Shown here in pieces: positions 8,330 through 17,256 of a stretch of 64,000 nt of DNA (positions are counted from its first letter, which is position 1; each line of letters begins with the position of its first letter). Under the pieces are notes generated by a model. The model worked only from the letters and a program-made list of their open reading frames with translations. It was not told the DNA's origin and did no database searches. Both the position numbers and the translations under genes were made by a program. This DNA is from Soonwooa buanensis (GTDB taxonomy: Bacteria > Bacteroidota > Bacteroidia > Flavobacteriales > Weeksellaceae), in the NCBI RefSeq assembly GCF_900167905.1, contig NZ_FUYZ01000003.1, forward strand, positions 62,001 through 126,000, read 5' to 3'.

Positions 8330-8383
8330 TTTCCAATAAGTTAAAAAATGTTAAATTAAAATGAAAATTGTTTTTATTGGAAA
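8330..8383. promoter_or_regulatory. perfect 10-bp inverted repeat upstream of the gene at 8425
   Basis: TTTCCAATAA (8330-8339) and TTATTGGAAA (8374-8383) are exact complements separated by 34 AT-rich bases. They lie 42-95 bases before the start of the small secreted protein gene. This could be an operator pair or an RNA stem. A second inverted repeat, ATTTAGT/ACTAAAT with a 4-base spacer, sits at 8394-8411. Confidence 0.35.
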
Positions 8384-8424
8384 TAATTTCGTTATTTAGT
8401 TGACACTAAATCAAAAAAATTGTT

Positions 8425-8685
8425 ATGAAAAAAGTTTTACTAAGCGCAATGCTTCTTGTTGGCGGTGTTGCTTTGATGAGTGCACAATCTGTGCAAGGTA
8501 GTGCCGACATGAGGGAGGCGAAAAAAGCTTCTATTAAGCCTAAAAAAGAAAAGGCAAAGCAAGAGACAATTGTTCAGCCTTTAAAAATGTCTGACGCAGG
8601 TTCATCAGAACAAGCTAAAGCAAATGCAAGAGCTAAAGAAGATGGAAAAGCAGCTGTAGAGCCAACAGCAAGAAAAAAGAACTAA
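8425..8685 (+). CDS. small secreted Lys-rich protein (paralog of the gene at 7891)
   Basis: 86 residues. A signal peptide (KKVLLSAMLLVGGVALMSAQ) precedes a charged, low-complexity mature chain rich in Lys, Ala and Glu and ending in basic residues (TARKKN). It matches the preceding gene in signal peptide, size class and composition and shares the ACACTAAA element about 15-17 bases upstream, so the two are probably duplicates. No domain is recognised. A strong bidirectional terminator follows and is shared with hemE. Confidence 0.65.
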   Translation: MKKVLLSAMLLVGGVALMSAQSVQGSADMREAKKASIKPKKEKAKQETIVQPLKMSDAGSSEQAKANARAKEDGKAAVEPTARKKN

Positions 8686-8690
8686 AATAA

Positions 8691-8717
8691 AACCCGAAGC
8701 AAAGCTTCGGGTTTTTC
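8691..8717. terminator. bidirectional terminator between the small secreted protein and hemE
   Basis: AACCCGAAGC/GCTTCGGGTT hairpin with T tracts on both sides. It serves the plus gene ending at 8685 and hemE ending at 8722 on the minus strand. Confidence 0.88.
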
Positions 8718-8721
8718 TATT

Positions 8722-9747
8722 TTATGCTTTCCATTCTACAACAGCACGGATAAATGCTTCAGCGTTTTCTACCGGAATATTTGGTAGAATACCATGGCCA
8801 AGGTTGGCGATGTATTTATCTTTCCCAAAACGGTCAATCATCTCATGCACCATTTTTCTGATAACATCTGGCGACGAGTGTAGTCTTGCAGGATCGAAGT
8901 TACCTTGTAAAGTGATATTATTTTTTGTTAATTGTCTTGCGATTTCTGGTGTTATCGTCCAGTCAACGCCCAAAGCAGAAGCTTTAGATTTTGACATTTC
9001 TTCCAACGCAAACCAACATCCTTTTCCGAAAACTACAACTGGAGAAACCAAGCTAAGCTCTTCAACGATTTGGTTGATGTATTGCCAAGAGAATTCTTGA
9101 TAATCTGCTGGAGAAAGCATTCCGCCCCAAGAATCAAAAATCTGAACCGCAGAAACACCTTTTTCAACTTTACGTTTTAGGTAAGCAATGGTTGTATCTG
9201 TAATCTTTTGAAGTAAAGAATGTGCAGCTTCTGGATTTGTAAAACAAAATGATTTTGCAATATCAAAAGCCTTAGAACCTTTTCCTTCCACACAATAACA
9301 AAGAATCGTCCACGGACTTCCAGCAAATCCAATTAACGGAATCTCATTATCAAGTTTTTGTAAAGTCAATTCGATGGCATCAAAAACGTAACCTAAAGTA
9401 TCATCAACATCCGGAACTTCGATCGCATCAACTTGCTCTTTAGTTCTGATAGGGTTGTCTAGCCAAGGACCAACAGATTCTTTCATTTTGAAATCGATAC
9501 CCATCGCTTGTGGAACTACCAAAATGTCCGAAAACAAAATCGCAGCATCCAACGGAAATCTTCTGATAGGTTGCACGGTGATTTCCGCAGCCAATTCTGG
9601 CGTTTGACAACGTGTGAAAAAATCGTACTGATTGCGCAATTCGATAAATTCTGGAAGATATCTTCCTGCTTGACGCATCATCCACACTGGTGGTCTTTCA
9701 ACAATTTCGCCTTTCAGAGCTCTTAGATATAAATCGTTTTTAATCAT
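8722..9747 (-). CDS. hemE: uroporphyrinogen decarboxylase
   Basis: 341 residues, full length. It decarboxylates the four acetate side chains of uroporphyrinogen III to give coproporphyrinogen III. The N-terminal signature [17 protein letters not shown] holds the substrate-binding Arg residues. [12 protein letters not shown] is the second family signature, and IFDSWGG is a conserved active-site region. It is the last gene of the hemA-hemC-hemD-hemE run, 5 bases after hemD, and ends at a strong terminator. Confidence 0.97.
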   Translation of the reverse strand: MIKNDLYLRALKGEIVERPPVWMMRQAGRYLPEFIELRNQYDFFTRCQTPELAAEITVQPIRRFPLDAAILFSDILVVPQAMGIDFKMKESVGPWLDNPIRTKEQVDAIEVPDVDDTLGYVFDAIELTLQKLDNEIPLIGFAGSPWTILCYCVEGKGSKAFDIAKSFCFTNPEAAHSLLQKITDTTIAYLKRKVEKGVSAVQIFDSWGGMLSPADYQEFSWQYINQIVEELSLVSPVVVFGKGCWFALEEMSKSKASALGVDWTITPEIARQLTKNNITLQGNFDPARLHSSPDVIRKMVHEMIDRFGKDKYIANLGHGILPNIPVENAEAFIRAVVEWKA

Positions 9748-9752
9748 ATTCT

Positions 9753-10421
9753 TTATTTTTTGTCTGATGCGTAGTCGCGAATCAGATTTAGTAAATCTTC
9801 GATAGTATTTTTATCGCTAGTCAAAATCTTCTCGGAAGTCCAATTTTTAATTTCGTTGGTTGTTGTATCGCCAATCGAAAATATCGTTTTTCCTCCCAAA
9901 GTGTTATTTGCAGCAAAACTTCTGACGCCACTTGGGCTAAAAAATGCAACAGCATCAAAATCTTTATTATAAATTGGTTCCGTTAGTTTGGTCTTGTACG
10001 AAACAATTTTCTTATAATCTTTTCCTAAATTTTTAAAAGTTTCCGAAAGCTTTTCTAAAGCAATGTCAGCACAAAAATGAAGATAAGTTTCATTTTTATT
10101 ATCTTTAATAAAATAATTAGAAAGTTCTTCGGCGTTCTTTTCTGTATTAATAACCTTAAAACCTTTTTGTTCTAAAAAAATTTGAGATTGCTCGCCAACA
10201 CAATAGATCGGATTTTTTGGTGTTAGTTGCTTAGAAGTTTCGTTATTAAAAAAGCTTTTAACAGCATTAATGCTTGTGAAAATTAAAGCTTTATTAGTTA
10301 TGTTTTCTGTTTCGAAATTAAGGTTTTCGATGCTAATAACATCCACAAAGTCCACAACAATATCATCTCCTAATTTGGAAATGTCTGCGTCATTGATATG
10401 TTTGGTTAACAATAGGCGCAT
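9753..10421 (-). CDS. hemD: uroporphyrinogen-III synthase
   Basis: 222 residues. HemD closes hydroxymethylbilane to uroporphyrinogen III with inversion of ring D. The sequence is divergent, as usual for this family, but shows the two-domain pattern with [14 protein letters not shown] in domain 1 and [16 protein letters not shown] in domain 2. The second matches the conserved TSxxGV-type binding loop. Position between hemC and hemE makes the call secure. Confidence 0.9.
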   Translation of the reverse strand: MRLLLTKHINDADISKLGDDIVVDFVDVISIENLNFETENITNKALIFTSINAVKSFFNNETSKQLTPKNPIYCVGEQSQIFLEQKGFKVINTEKNAEELSNYFIKDNKNETYLHFCADIALEKLSETFKNLGKDYKKIVSYKTKLTEPIYNKDFDAVAFFSPSGVRSFAANNTLGGKTIFSIGDTTTNEIKNWTSEKILTSDKNTIEDLLNLIRDYASDKK

Positions 10422-10439
10422 TGTTTTTGACTTTTAAAA

Positions 10440-11354
10440 TTAAAGTTTAATTTGAGATTTTATTAGAAGCATCATATCTTTTCCGCCTCTTTCTAAAACT
10501 TGTTGTGCGATTTCTGCTCCGAAGTTCTGTTCAGGATTCCAGTCGATAGTTTCATCAACATTAATGCAATCTTTTCCATCCAGAGAACAAAGTCTCCCTT
10601 GGAATCTTATTTTATCACCGATAAACTCAGCGTGCGCTCCGATTGGCGCAGTACAACCACCTTCCAAAGTTCTTAAAAACTCACGTTCGATGTGGATGCA
10701 TTTTTGTGTGGCGTCGTGATTAATTTGTTTTAAAACTTCAGTTAAATCAATATCTTCTGCACGATTTGCAATACAAACAACACCTTGTGATGGCGCTTGT
10801 AAAAGGAAATCAACTTCTTCGAAGTCAATATCAAGTTCCATTCTTTTAAGACCTGCCAAAGAAAATAATGTCGCGTCGGCAACACCATCTTCTAGCTTTT
10901 TGAGACGAGTTTGTACGTTACCTCTAATGTCTGCAAACTCTGTATTATGGAATGTATGCGACCAAAAAGCGCGTCTTCTCAAACTGCTTGTTGCGATTTT
11001 AAGATCTTTAAGGTCTTTATCTTTTGCGTCAGTTTTTCTCACCAAAACATCTTGTGGATAATCTCTTTCCAAAACTGCGCTAATCTGCGTGCCAGTCGGC
11101 AATTGCGTTGGTACGTCTTTAAGCGAATGTACTGCGATGTCGATGTCTTTATTAAGTAAAGCGATGTCCAGATCTTTTGTGAAAACCCCAGTAATGCCCA
11201 TCGCATATAAAGGTTGCGTAAGGTTTTTATCACCAGACGAAACAATTGGGACGATCTCGGTCTTGTGACCAATAGCTTGTAGTTTAGCAGCCACTTCATT
11301 GGCTTGCCATAAAGCAAGTGGACTATTTCTAGTTCCTATTTTTATCGTCGTCAT
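10440..11354 (-). CDS. hemC: porphobilinogen deaminase (hydroxymethylbilane synthase)
   Basis: 304 residues. It condenses four porphobilinogens on a covalently bound dipyrromethane cofactor. The cofactor Cys is Cys234 in EGGCTAPIGAHAEF. IGTRNSPLALWQA, VHSLKDVPT and SSLRRRAF are typical substrate and cofactor binding segments. Its start lies inside the end of hemA (26-base overlap), so translation is probably coupled. Confidence 0.97.
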   Translation of the reverse strand: MTTIKIGTRNSPLALWQANEVAAKLQAIGHKTEIVPIVSSGDKNLTQPLYAMGITGVFTKDLDIALLNKDIDIAVHSLKDVPTQLPTGTQISAVLERDYPQDVLVRKTDAKDKDLKDLKIATSSLRRRAFWSHTFHNTEFADIRGNVQTRLKKLEDGVADATLFSLAGLKRMELDIDFEEVDFLLQAPSQGVVCIANRAEDIDLTEVLKQINHDATQKCIHIEREFLRTLEGGCTAPIGAHAEFIGDKIRFQGRLCSLDGKDCINVDETIDWNPEQNFGAEIAQQVLERGGKDMMLLIKSQIKL

Positions 11355-12618
11355 TGTTCTGCTTTTTGGGGTTGTGAAGGACTAAAATCTCTTCCATTAA
11401 TTTTGAAACTTCGTCGGCTTTCCAAGGATTTTCCAAAATGTATTTGGCGAATCGGTTGGTTATTTTCTGTATTAATTTATCAGAAAGCTCCATGTCTTCA
11501 ACCTTTGCATATTGATGACGTTTGTGGATATTATGAAGTTCGTGAGATTCGATTTGTTTCAAAGAGTTTTTGAAATTGTTGATACTCGGTGCAAATTTTC
11601 TTTTGCGTTCCCACTCGGTGAAGTCTTTGCTCATTTCTTTAATGATCGCTTCAGCCTTTGGGATTTCCTTTTTACGTTGCTCCATCGTTTCAGAAATCTG
11701 CTGAGACAATTGATCAACATCGATAAGATCAACTTTTTCTAAAGTTCCGATTTCTTTTGCGACGTTATTCGGGATCGATAAGTCAATTACCAGCATTTCT
11801 TTGTCAGCTGGGAAGTTGTCAGGATTTACAATAAATTTTTGTGCACCTGTTGCGACAATTAAGATATCAGTTTTCTTTAATTCTTCTGGGAAATCGTCAA
11901 ATGCAATTTGCTGAATATTATACTTTTCTGCAATTTTCTCAGCCTTTTCGAAAGAGCGGTTAGCGATTTTTATTTTGGGTTGATAGACATGTTTAACCAT
12001 GTTTTCGATGGTGTTTTGTCCAATTTCGCCAACGCCAAGTAGTAAAATATTTTTGTCCGAAACATTATTAACATGATTCAAAATGTAATGTACAGCAGCG
12101 TAAGATACAGATGCGGCGCCATTGCTAATGCCAGTTTCGGTTTTAATTCTTTTTGAAATTTGTATCGCCGAGTTAATCGCACGTTCCAGATAAGGATTAG
12201 AAGTTCCTTTATATTTTTTGAATCGGTTGTAAGCGTTTTTAATCTGTGATACAATTTCGAAATCACCAATAATCTGACTTTCAAGACCTGCAGCTACACG
12301 GAAAAGATGCAAAACCGCGTCTTCTCTTTGGATAATGTTAACATACTGCAAAAACTCGGAAAGATTAACACCAATAGTTTTACAATATTGTTCTGCAATT
12401 AGCAAATAATTAGCAGTTGTCGTGTAAATTTCGGTACGATTACAAGTGGATACAACGAATGCATCGCCAAAATTCTGGTCGTGAATTTGGTTGACAAAAG
12501 ATTTGATATGCTCATCAAAAAACGCAAATTTACCACGTGTTTCGGCGTCTGCTTTTTCGTAGCTAACGCTTAATACTGCAAAATTTGACGTCTTTGAAAT
12601 GTCCTTATTCTGATTCAT
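11329..12618 (-). CDS. hemA: glutamyl-tRNA reductase
   Basis: 429 residues. It reduces Glu-tRNA(Glu) to glutamate-1-semialdehyde, the committed step of the C5 haem pathway. The catalytic Cys is Cys59 in VVSTCNRTEIY. The NADPH domain has LLLGVGEIGQNT. A C-terminal dimerisation helix region follows, with a His/Lys/Asp-rich tail. A -7 box (minus TAACTTTG) at 12630-12637 lies 11 bases upstream of the start. It begins the hem operon and is divergent from mreB. Confidence 0.97.
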   Translation of the reverse strand: MNQNKDISKTSNFAVLSVSYEKADAETRGKFAFFDEHIKSFVNQIHDQNFGDAFVVSTCNRTEIYTTTANYLLIAEQYCKTIGVNLSEFLQYVNIIQREDAVLHLFRVAAGLESQIIGDFEIVSQIKNAYNRFKKYKGTSNPYLERAINSAIQISKRIKTETGISNGAASVSYAAVHYILNHVNNVSDKNILLLGVGEIGQNTIENMVKHVYQPKIKIANRSFEKAEKIAEKYNIQQIAFDDFPEELKKTDILIVATGAQKFIVNPDNFPADKEMLVIDLSIPNNVAKEIGTLEKVDLIDVDQLSQQISETMEQRKKEIPKAEAIIKEMSKDFTEWERKRKFAPSINNFKNSLKQIESHELHNIHKRHQYAKVEDMELSDKLIQKITNRFAKYILENPWKADEVSKLMEEILVLHNPKKQNNDDDKNRN

Positions 12619-12629
12619 TTTAGCTGGTG

Positions 12630-12637
12630 CAAAGTTA
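12630..12637 (-). promoter_or_regulatory. -7 promoter box, hem operon
   Basis: Minus strand TAACTTTG matches TAnnTTTG. Predicted initiation is about 5 bases before the hemA start codon. No clear -33 TTTG was seen. Confidence 0.6.
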
Positions 12638-12842
12638 AGCTTTTAAAATGAATATTGGTAGTGATAGCGAGTGACTTGGTCTATGATAATGCTCAGTTTT
12701 AACAAAGTCTAAAGTGCTTGTTTTCAGAAGTTATCGAAAGCTAATTGATTTTTCGTCAGTGTTTGTGGATAAGTTTTTTGATTTTAATAAAACTTTAACC
12801 TTTTTGAGTATAGATAAAATCACTAAACTCACGTTAAATTTA

Positions 12843-12850
12843 TATCTTTG
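12843..12850 (+). promoter_or_regulatory. -7 promoter box, mreB operon
   Basis: TATCTTTG matches TAnnTTTG. Initiation is expected near 12857, 18 bases before the mreB ATG. Confidence 0.6.
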
Positions 12851-12874
12851 TAAATTAAAATAGACAGGTAGAAA

Positions 12875-13900
12875 ATGGGTTTATTAGATATGTTTACGCA
12901 AGAAATTGCGATTGACTTAGGGACAGCAAATACATTAATAATTCACAATAATAAAATAGTCATAGATCAGCCATCAATAGTGGCAATCGAAAGACAAAGT
13001 GGGAAGCCAATCGCTGTTGGAGAACAAGCGAAGCATATGCAAGGGAAGACGCATGAGGATATCAAAACTATTCGTCCTTTGAAGGATGGAGTTATTGCTG
13101 ATTTTCATGCTTCTGAGCACATGATTAAAGAGTTTATTAAACAAATTCCAGGCATTAAAGGGAAGTTGTTTCAACCTGCTTTAAGAATCGTCATCTGTAT
13201 TCCTTCTGGGATTACTGAAGTTGAAAAACGTGCGGTTCGTGACTCTGCGCAAAAAGTAAATGCAAAAGAAGTTAGATTAATCTATGAGCCAATGGCGGCT
13301 GCAATTGGTGTTGGTATTGATGTGCAAAAACCTGAGGGTAACATGGTTATCGACATAGGTGGTGGTACAACGGAAATTGCTGTTGTGGCGCTTGGAGGTA
13401 TTGTTTGTGATAAATCTGTGAAAATTGCAGGTGATGTTTTCACAAGTGATATTGCTTATTATTTGAGAACGCACCATAATTTATACATCGGTGAAAGAAC
13501 GGCTGAACGTGTGAAGATTGAGGTTGGGTCTGCTGTGGAAGAGTTGGATGTTGACATCGAGGATATTCCGGTACAAGGTCGTGACTTGATTACAGGTAAG
13601 CCAAAAGAAATTATGGTTAACTATAAAGAAATTGCTAAAGCTCTAGATAAATCTATCATCCGTATCGAAGATGCTGTGATGGAAACACTTTCTTTAACAC
13701 CTCCAGAATTGGCTGCGGATATTTACAAAACTGGTATTTATCTAGCTGGTGGTGGTGCTTTGTTGAGAGGTTTGGCAGATCGTATCCATAGAAAAACAGG
13801 ATTGCCAGTTTTTGTAGCAGAAGATCCGTTGAGAGCGGTTGTTCGTGGGACAGGTATCGCTTTAAAGAATATGGATAAATTCAATTTCTTGATTAAATAA
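12875..13900 (+). CDS. mreB: rod shape-determining protein MreB
   Basis: 341 residues. A bacterial actin that forms membrane-bound filaments and directs elongasome movement. ATP-binding motifs are IDLGTANTLI (phosphate 1), VIDIGGGTTEIAVV (phosphate 2) and LAGGGALLRGL (adenosine). The amphipathic N-terminus (MGLLDMFTQEIAID) fits direct membrane contact. It heads the run mreB-mreC-mreD-mrdA-rodA with its own -7 box at 12843. Confidence 0.98.
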   Translation: MGLLDMFTQEIAIDLGTANTLIIHNNKIVIDQPSIVAIERQSGKPIAVGEQAKHMQGKTHEDIKTIRPLKDGVIADFHASEHMIKEFIKQIPGIKGKLFQPALRIVICIPSGITEVEKRAVRDSAQKVNAKEVRLIYEPMAAAIGVGIDVQKPEGNMVIDIGGGTTEIAVVALGGIVCDKSVKIAGDVFTSDIAYYLRTHHNLYIGERTAERVKIEVGSAVEELDVDIEDIPVQGRDLITGKPKEIMVNYKEIAKALDKSIIRIEDAVMETLSLTPPELAADIYKTGIYLAGGGALLRGLADRIHRKTGLPVFVAEDPLRAVVRGTGIALKNMDKFNFLIK

Positions 13901-13929
13901 TTTAGTAACTTTTTTAGGGAATTTAACGG

Positions 13930-14784
13930 ATGGGATATTTGCTGAGATTATTTTCGAAGAACGCTTTGTTCGTCTTCTTTATATTCTTGCAAATTATTGC
14001 AGTGGTATTGATTTTTTCGAAAAACACGATGCAACAATCATTTTTAGCTGCAAAAACAGCCGCTTTCAATGCTTGGGTTTCGGGGTATATCGACGAAGGT
14101 GCTTCTTATCTTAAGCTGAAACAGATTAATGATGATCTTGTAATGCAGAATAAAGCTTTGCTTAAAGAGCTTTATGGTAAGGAAGGCGGAGCTAATCCAC
14201 AATTTCGTCGTGTTCACGATACTATTGGCGGTGGTCAAATTTATACTTTTGTTGATGGTGAAGTCGTGTACAACAGCATCAATCGTCAAAATAATTATTT
14301 TACGATTAACCGTGGAAAATTGCAAGGCGTTGCTGCCAAAATGGGTGTTATCGCACCAAATGGTATCGCAGGAATTGTAATTAATACAACAGATCATTAT
14401 GCCTTGGTGCAGTCTGTATTGAGTGTTAATAAAATTAAAATCAGTGCAGCGTTAAAAAATTCTGGATATTTCGGGACACTTAGTTGGCGTGGTGACGACT
14501 CACGAATGATGCATTTGTCGGATATTCCAAAATATGTTTCGTTAAAAGTTGGTGACACTGTTGTGACTGACGGACGTTCTGCTATTTTCCCGAAAGGCGT
14601 TATGGTTGGGAAAGTTGCTGGTTATGAGGTTGATACTAAAACCGGTTTCTGGGATGTTTCCGTGGAATTAAATGAAAAAATGGGACCTCTCAGTAAGGTC
14701 TTTGTCGTTAAGAATCTTAAGAAAATTGAAGTTCAAAAAATTCAAGATACTTTACAAGTACAGATAGATAAAGATGGTAAGTAG
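13930..14784 (+). CDS. mreC: rod shape-determining protein MreC
   Basis: 284 residues. A bitopic periplasmic scaffold that links MreB/MreD to PBP2. One N-terminal membrane helix (about 10-30), a coiled coil around 55-85 (LKLKQINDDLVMQNKALLKE) and the paired beta-domain core are visible, with VIAPNGIAGIVINTT and DTVVTDGRSAIFPKGVMVG matching the family. It overlaps mreD by 11 bases. Confidence 0.95.
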   Translation: MGYLLRLFSKNALFVFFIFLQIIAVVLIFSKNTMQQSFLAAKTAAFNAWVSGYIDEGASYLKLKQINDDLVMQNKALLKELYGKEGGANPQFRRVHDTIGGGQIYTFVDGEVVYNSINRQNNYFTINRGKLQGVAAKMGVIAPNGIAGIVINTTDHYALVQSVLSVNKIKISAALKNSGYFGTLSWRGDDSRMMHLSDIPKYVSLKVGDTVVTDGRSAIFPKGVMVGKVAGYEVDTKTGFWDVSVELNEKMGPLSKVFVVKNLKKIEVQKIQDTLQVQIDKDGK

Positions 14785-15280
14785 AAACGTATTTTCAGAT
14801 ATCGCTTTAATTGCAATTTTGGTTGCGGTTCAGGTTTTTCTACTGAATCGTATTACCTTGTTCGGAAAATATATTCCGGTACTTTATCCAGTATTTGTGA
14901 TGTTTTATCCGTTTTTCAGAAATAATTTTCACTTTTTAGCATTAAGTTTTATTCTGGGTTTATCAGTAGATGCTTTTCTTGGGACTTGGGGAATTAACGC
15001 TTTAGCAACAACGACGATTGCTTATTTTAGAATGTTAATTTTCCGAACATCGACAGATACATCGACAGATTTTTTCTCGTTTCAATCGCTGCAATGGTTA
15101 CAATTTGTAGTGTTTATTTTAACGAGTATTTTTATTCACCAATTGATTGTTCAATATGTTGAATTCTTTAAGCCAGAACGTTTTTTCGAAATATTATTAA
15201 ACGTTGTATTTACCAGTCTTATCTCATTTGTATTTATCATAGCTTACGCATTAGCATTTAAAATTAAACAGAAAATTTGA
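14774..15280 (+). CDS. mreD: rod shape-determining protein MreD
   Basis: 168 residues with five predicted membrane helices, the usual MreD architecture. The GLSVDAFLGTWGINALATT segment matches the conserved central loop. It forms the membrane part of the MreBCD complex. It overlaps mreC by 11 bases and mrdA by 4 bases (TTGA), giving tight coupling. Confidence 0.9.
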   Translation: MVSRNVFSDIALIAILVAVQVFLLNRITLFGKYIPVLYPVFVMFYPFFRNNFHFLALSFILGLSVDAFLGTWGINALATTTIAYFRMLIFRTSTDTSTDFFSFQSLQWLQFVVFILTSIFIHQLIVQYVEFFKPERFFEILLNVVFTSLISFVFIIAYALAFKIKQKI

Positions 15281-17256
15281 AGCCTCAATATCTTAAACTT
15301 ACTGGTATTTTGATTGTTGTAGCAATTATTTTTATTGCTAGGTTGGCTTATTTACAATTATTTACTGACAGATATGCATTAAATGCAGCGAATACTTCCA
15401 TTAAAATTGAATACGAAATTCCGCAACGTGGCGTCATCTTTGACCGCAACGGAAAAATATTAGTTGGTAACCAACCTTCTTTCGAAGTTTCTTACACAGC
15501 GGCTTTGATGCGTCCTGATTTTGATACAATTAGCTTTTGTAACTTGATGAAGATTACAAAACCTGAGTTTATCCAGACCATTAAGACCATAGAAAAGACA
15601 CAATATTACTCCAAGCTAACACCAATGACTTTTATGAAAAATTTGAGTCGTGAAGATATGGCACGCGTTCAGGAGATATTGTTTAAGTTTCCTGCGTTTA
15701 ATATTGTTTCGCGTCCACAAAGACAGTACGAAGTCAACACGTCTGGTAACCTTTTGGGTTATACTAACGAAGTTAACACTGCGGACATCAAAAAAGATTC
15801 TTTATACTATCTTCCAGGTGATGTCATCGGGAAAAGTGGTGTCGAAAAGTCTTACGAAAAAGATCTACGCGGCGAAAAAGGTATTAAATATATTCAGAAA
15901 GATATTCGTCAAAGAAGTATTGGTTCTTACAAAAATGGAGAGCTGGATAAAGATGTTGTTACGGGTAAAGATTTGACGTTAACTATTGACTATGATTTGC
16001 AACGTATCGCAGAAGAAATGTTGGTGAACAAGCGTGGTGCAGTCGTAGCATTAGATCCCAACAATGGCGAAATTCTAACCATGGCGACGGGTCCAGATAT
16101 CGATCCTAATTTGTTTACAGGTCCCGATAAAATGAAAAATATTTATCGATTGGTGAATGATAGTATCAATCAACCGATGTTTGATCGATCTGTTCAAGCG
16201 GCGTATCCTCCAGGTTCTACTTTCAAATTGGTGACAGCACTTTCTGCAATGCAAATGGGCGTTATGACTGAGAAAACAATCTTCCCGTGTGGTGGAGGTT
16301 TTAGTTATATGGGCGTGCGTATCAAAGGACATGGTGGCGCTGATCCATTGATTCCTTCTATCCAAGTGTCCAGTAACTGTTATTTTTCTTACGCTTATTT
16401 AGCAATTTTAAATAAATACCCAGGCAACCCTTCAAAAGGTATGCACGAGTGGAAAGATATTATGGCGAGTTTTGGACTTGGCGTTTATATGAACAACGAC
16501 CTTGCAACGGGTAGTAAAGGTTATATGCCAAGTGAAAATACTTACATCAAACGAAACGGCCCTAAGTGGAAACCAATTAACGCCGTGTTCAACGGGATGG
16601 GACAAGGTGATATTTTGACGACGCCGATGCAGCTTGCAAATTTTACGGCGGCTATTGCTAATCGTGGTTGGTTTATAACGCCACATATTGTTAAAAATAT
16701 TGATGGAAAACCAAATCCAAATCCTTTATTTAAACAAAAAAAATATACAAAGGTTGATCCTAAATATTTTGAACCCGTTCTACAAGGTATGGAAGCCGTA
16801 ATGTTGCGTGGTACAGGACGTAGTCTTAAATCTAATGATTTTACACAGCTTGCAAAAACTGGTACAGCGCAAGTTCCGCAAGGGAAAGATAACTCCATTT
16901 TTGTATTAATTGCGCCAGCTGACAAACCAAAAATTGTTGTGGCTGCAGTTATGGAACACGCAGGTTTTGGTGCAACTTGGGCAGGTCCAGCTTGTACAGT
17001 GATTGCAGAGCGTTATTTATTAGGTGAGATTAAACGAGAACATCTTTACAAAAAGATGATTACATCCAGCTTTCAACCAGAATATCGCCGTCAATGGACT
17101 GAATATCTGAAAAGAATCGGTAAATATGTTCCACCAAAACCAGATTCACTTAAATTAAAAAAACTTCAAGATAGCCTAAAGGCAATTAGTGTGAAAGCAG
17201 AAAACACGGACAAAAATAGAAAGACTACTAACCCAACAAAACCTGTAAGACGATGA
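15277..17256 (+). CDS. mrdA: penicillin-binding protein 2 (elongasome transpeptidase)
   Basis: 659 residues. Class B PBP that cross-links peptidoglycan during elongation. The start is TTG at 15277, overlapping the mreD stop. The first internal Met lies far inside the protein, so the TTG is well supported. The chain has an N-terminal membrane anchor, a dimerisation domain with GVIFDRNGKILVGNQPSFEV, and transpeptidase motifs: GSTFK with the active Ser near 313, SSN, and KTGTAQ near 527. A disordered Lys/Asn-rich tail follows. It overlaps rodA by 4 bases (ATGA). Confidence 0.96.
   Translation: MKPQYLKLTGILIVVAIIFIARLAYLQLFTDRYALNAANTSIKIEYEIPQRGVIFDRNGKILVGNQPSFEVSYTAALMRPDFDTISFCNLMKITKPEFIQTIKTIEKTQYYSKLTPMTFMKNLSREDMARVQEILFKFPAFNIVSRPQRQYEVNTSGNLLGYTNEVNTADIKKDSLYYLPGDVIGKSGVEKSYEKDLRGEKGIKYIQKDIRQRSIGSYKNGELDKDVVTGKDLTLTIDYDLQRIAEEMLVNKRGAVVALDPNNGEILTMATGPDIDPNLFTGPDKMKNIYRLVNDSINQPMFDRSVQAAYPPGSTFKLVTALSAMQMGVMTEKTIFPCGGGFSYMGVRIKGHGGADPLIPSIQVSSNCYFSYAYLAILNKYPGNPSKGMHEWKDIMASFGLGVYMNNDLATGSKGYMPSENTYIKRNGPKWKPINAVFNGMGQGDILTTPMQLANFTAAIANRGWFITPHIVKNIDGKPNPNPLFKQKKYTKVDPKYFEPVLQGMEAVMLRGTGRSLKSNDFTQLAKTGTAQVPQGKDNSIFVLIAPADKPKIVVAAVMEHAGFGATWAGPACTVIAERYLLGEIKREHLYKKMITSSFQPEYRRQWTEYLKRIGKYVPPKPDSLKLKKLQDSLKAISVKAENTDKNRKTTNPTKPVRR

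Noticed and set aside
12764-12772. TGTGGATAA, a perfect DnaA box, upstream of mreB
   Set aside because: Only one box is present, with no cluster, no AT-rich unwinding element next to it and no dnaA; one such match is expected by chance in a region of this size.
15277-17256. mrdA lacking a start codon
   Set aside because: TTG at 15277 overlaps the mreD stop and precedes the membrane anchor; the gene is intact.
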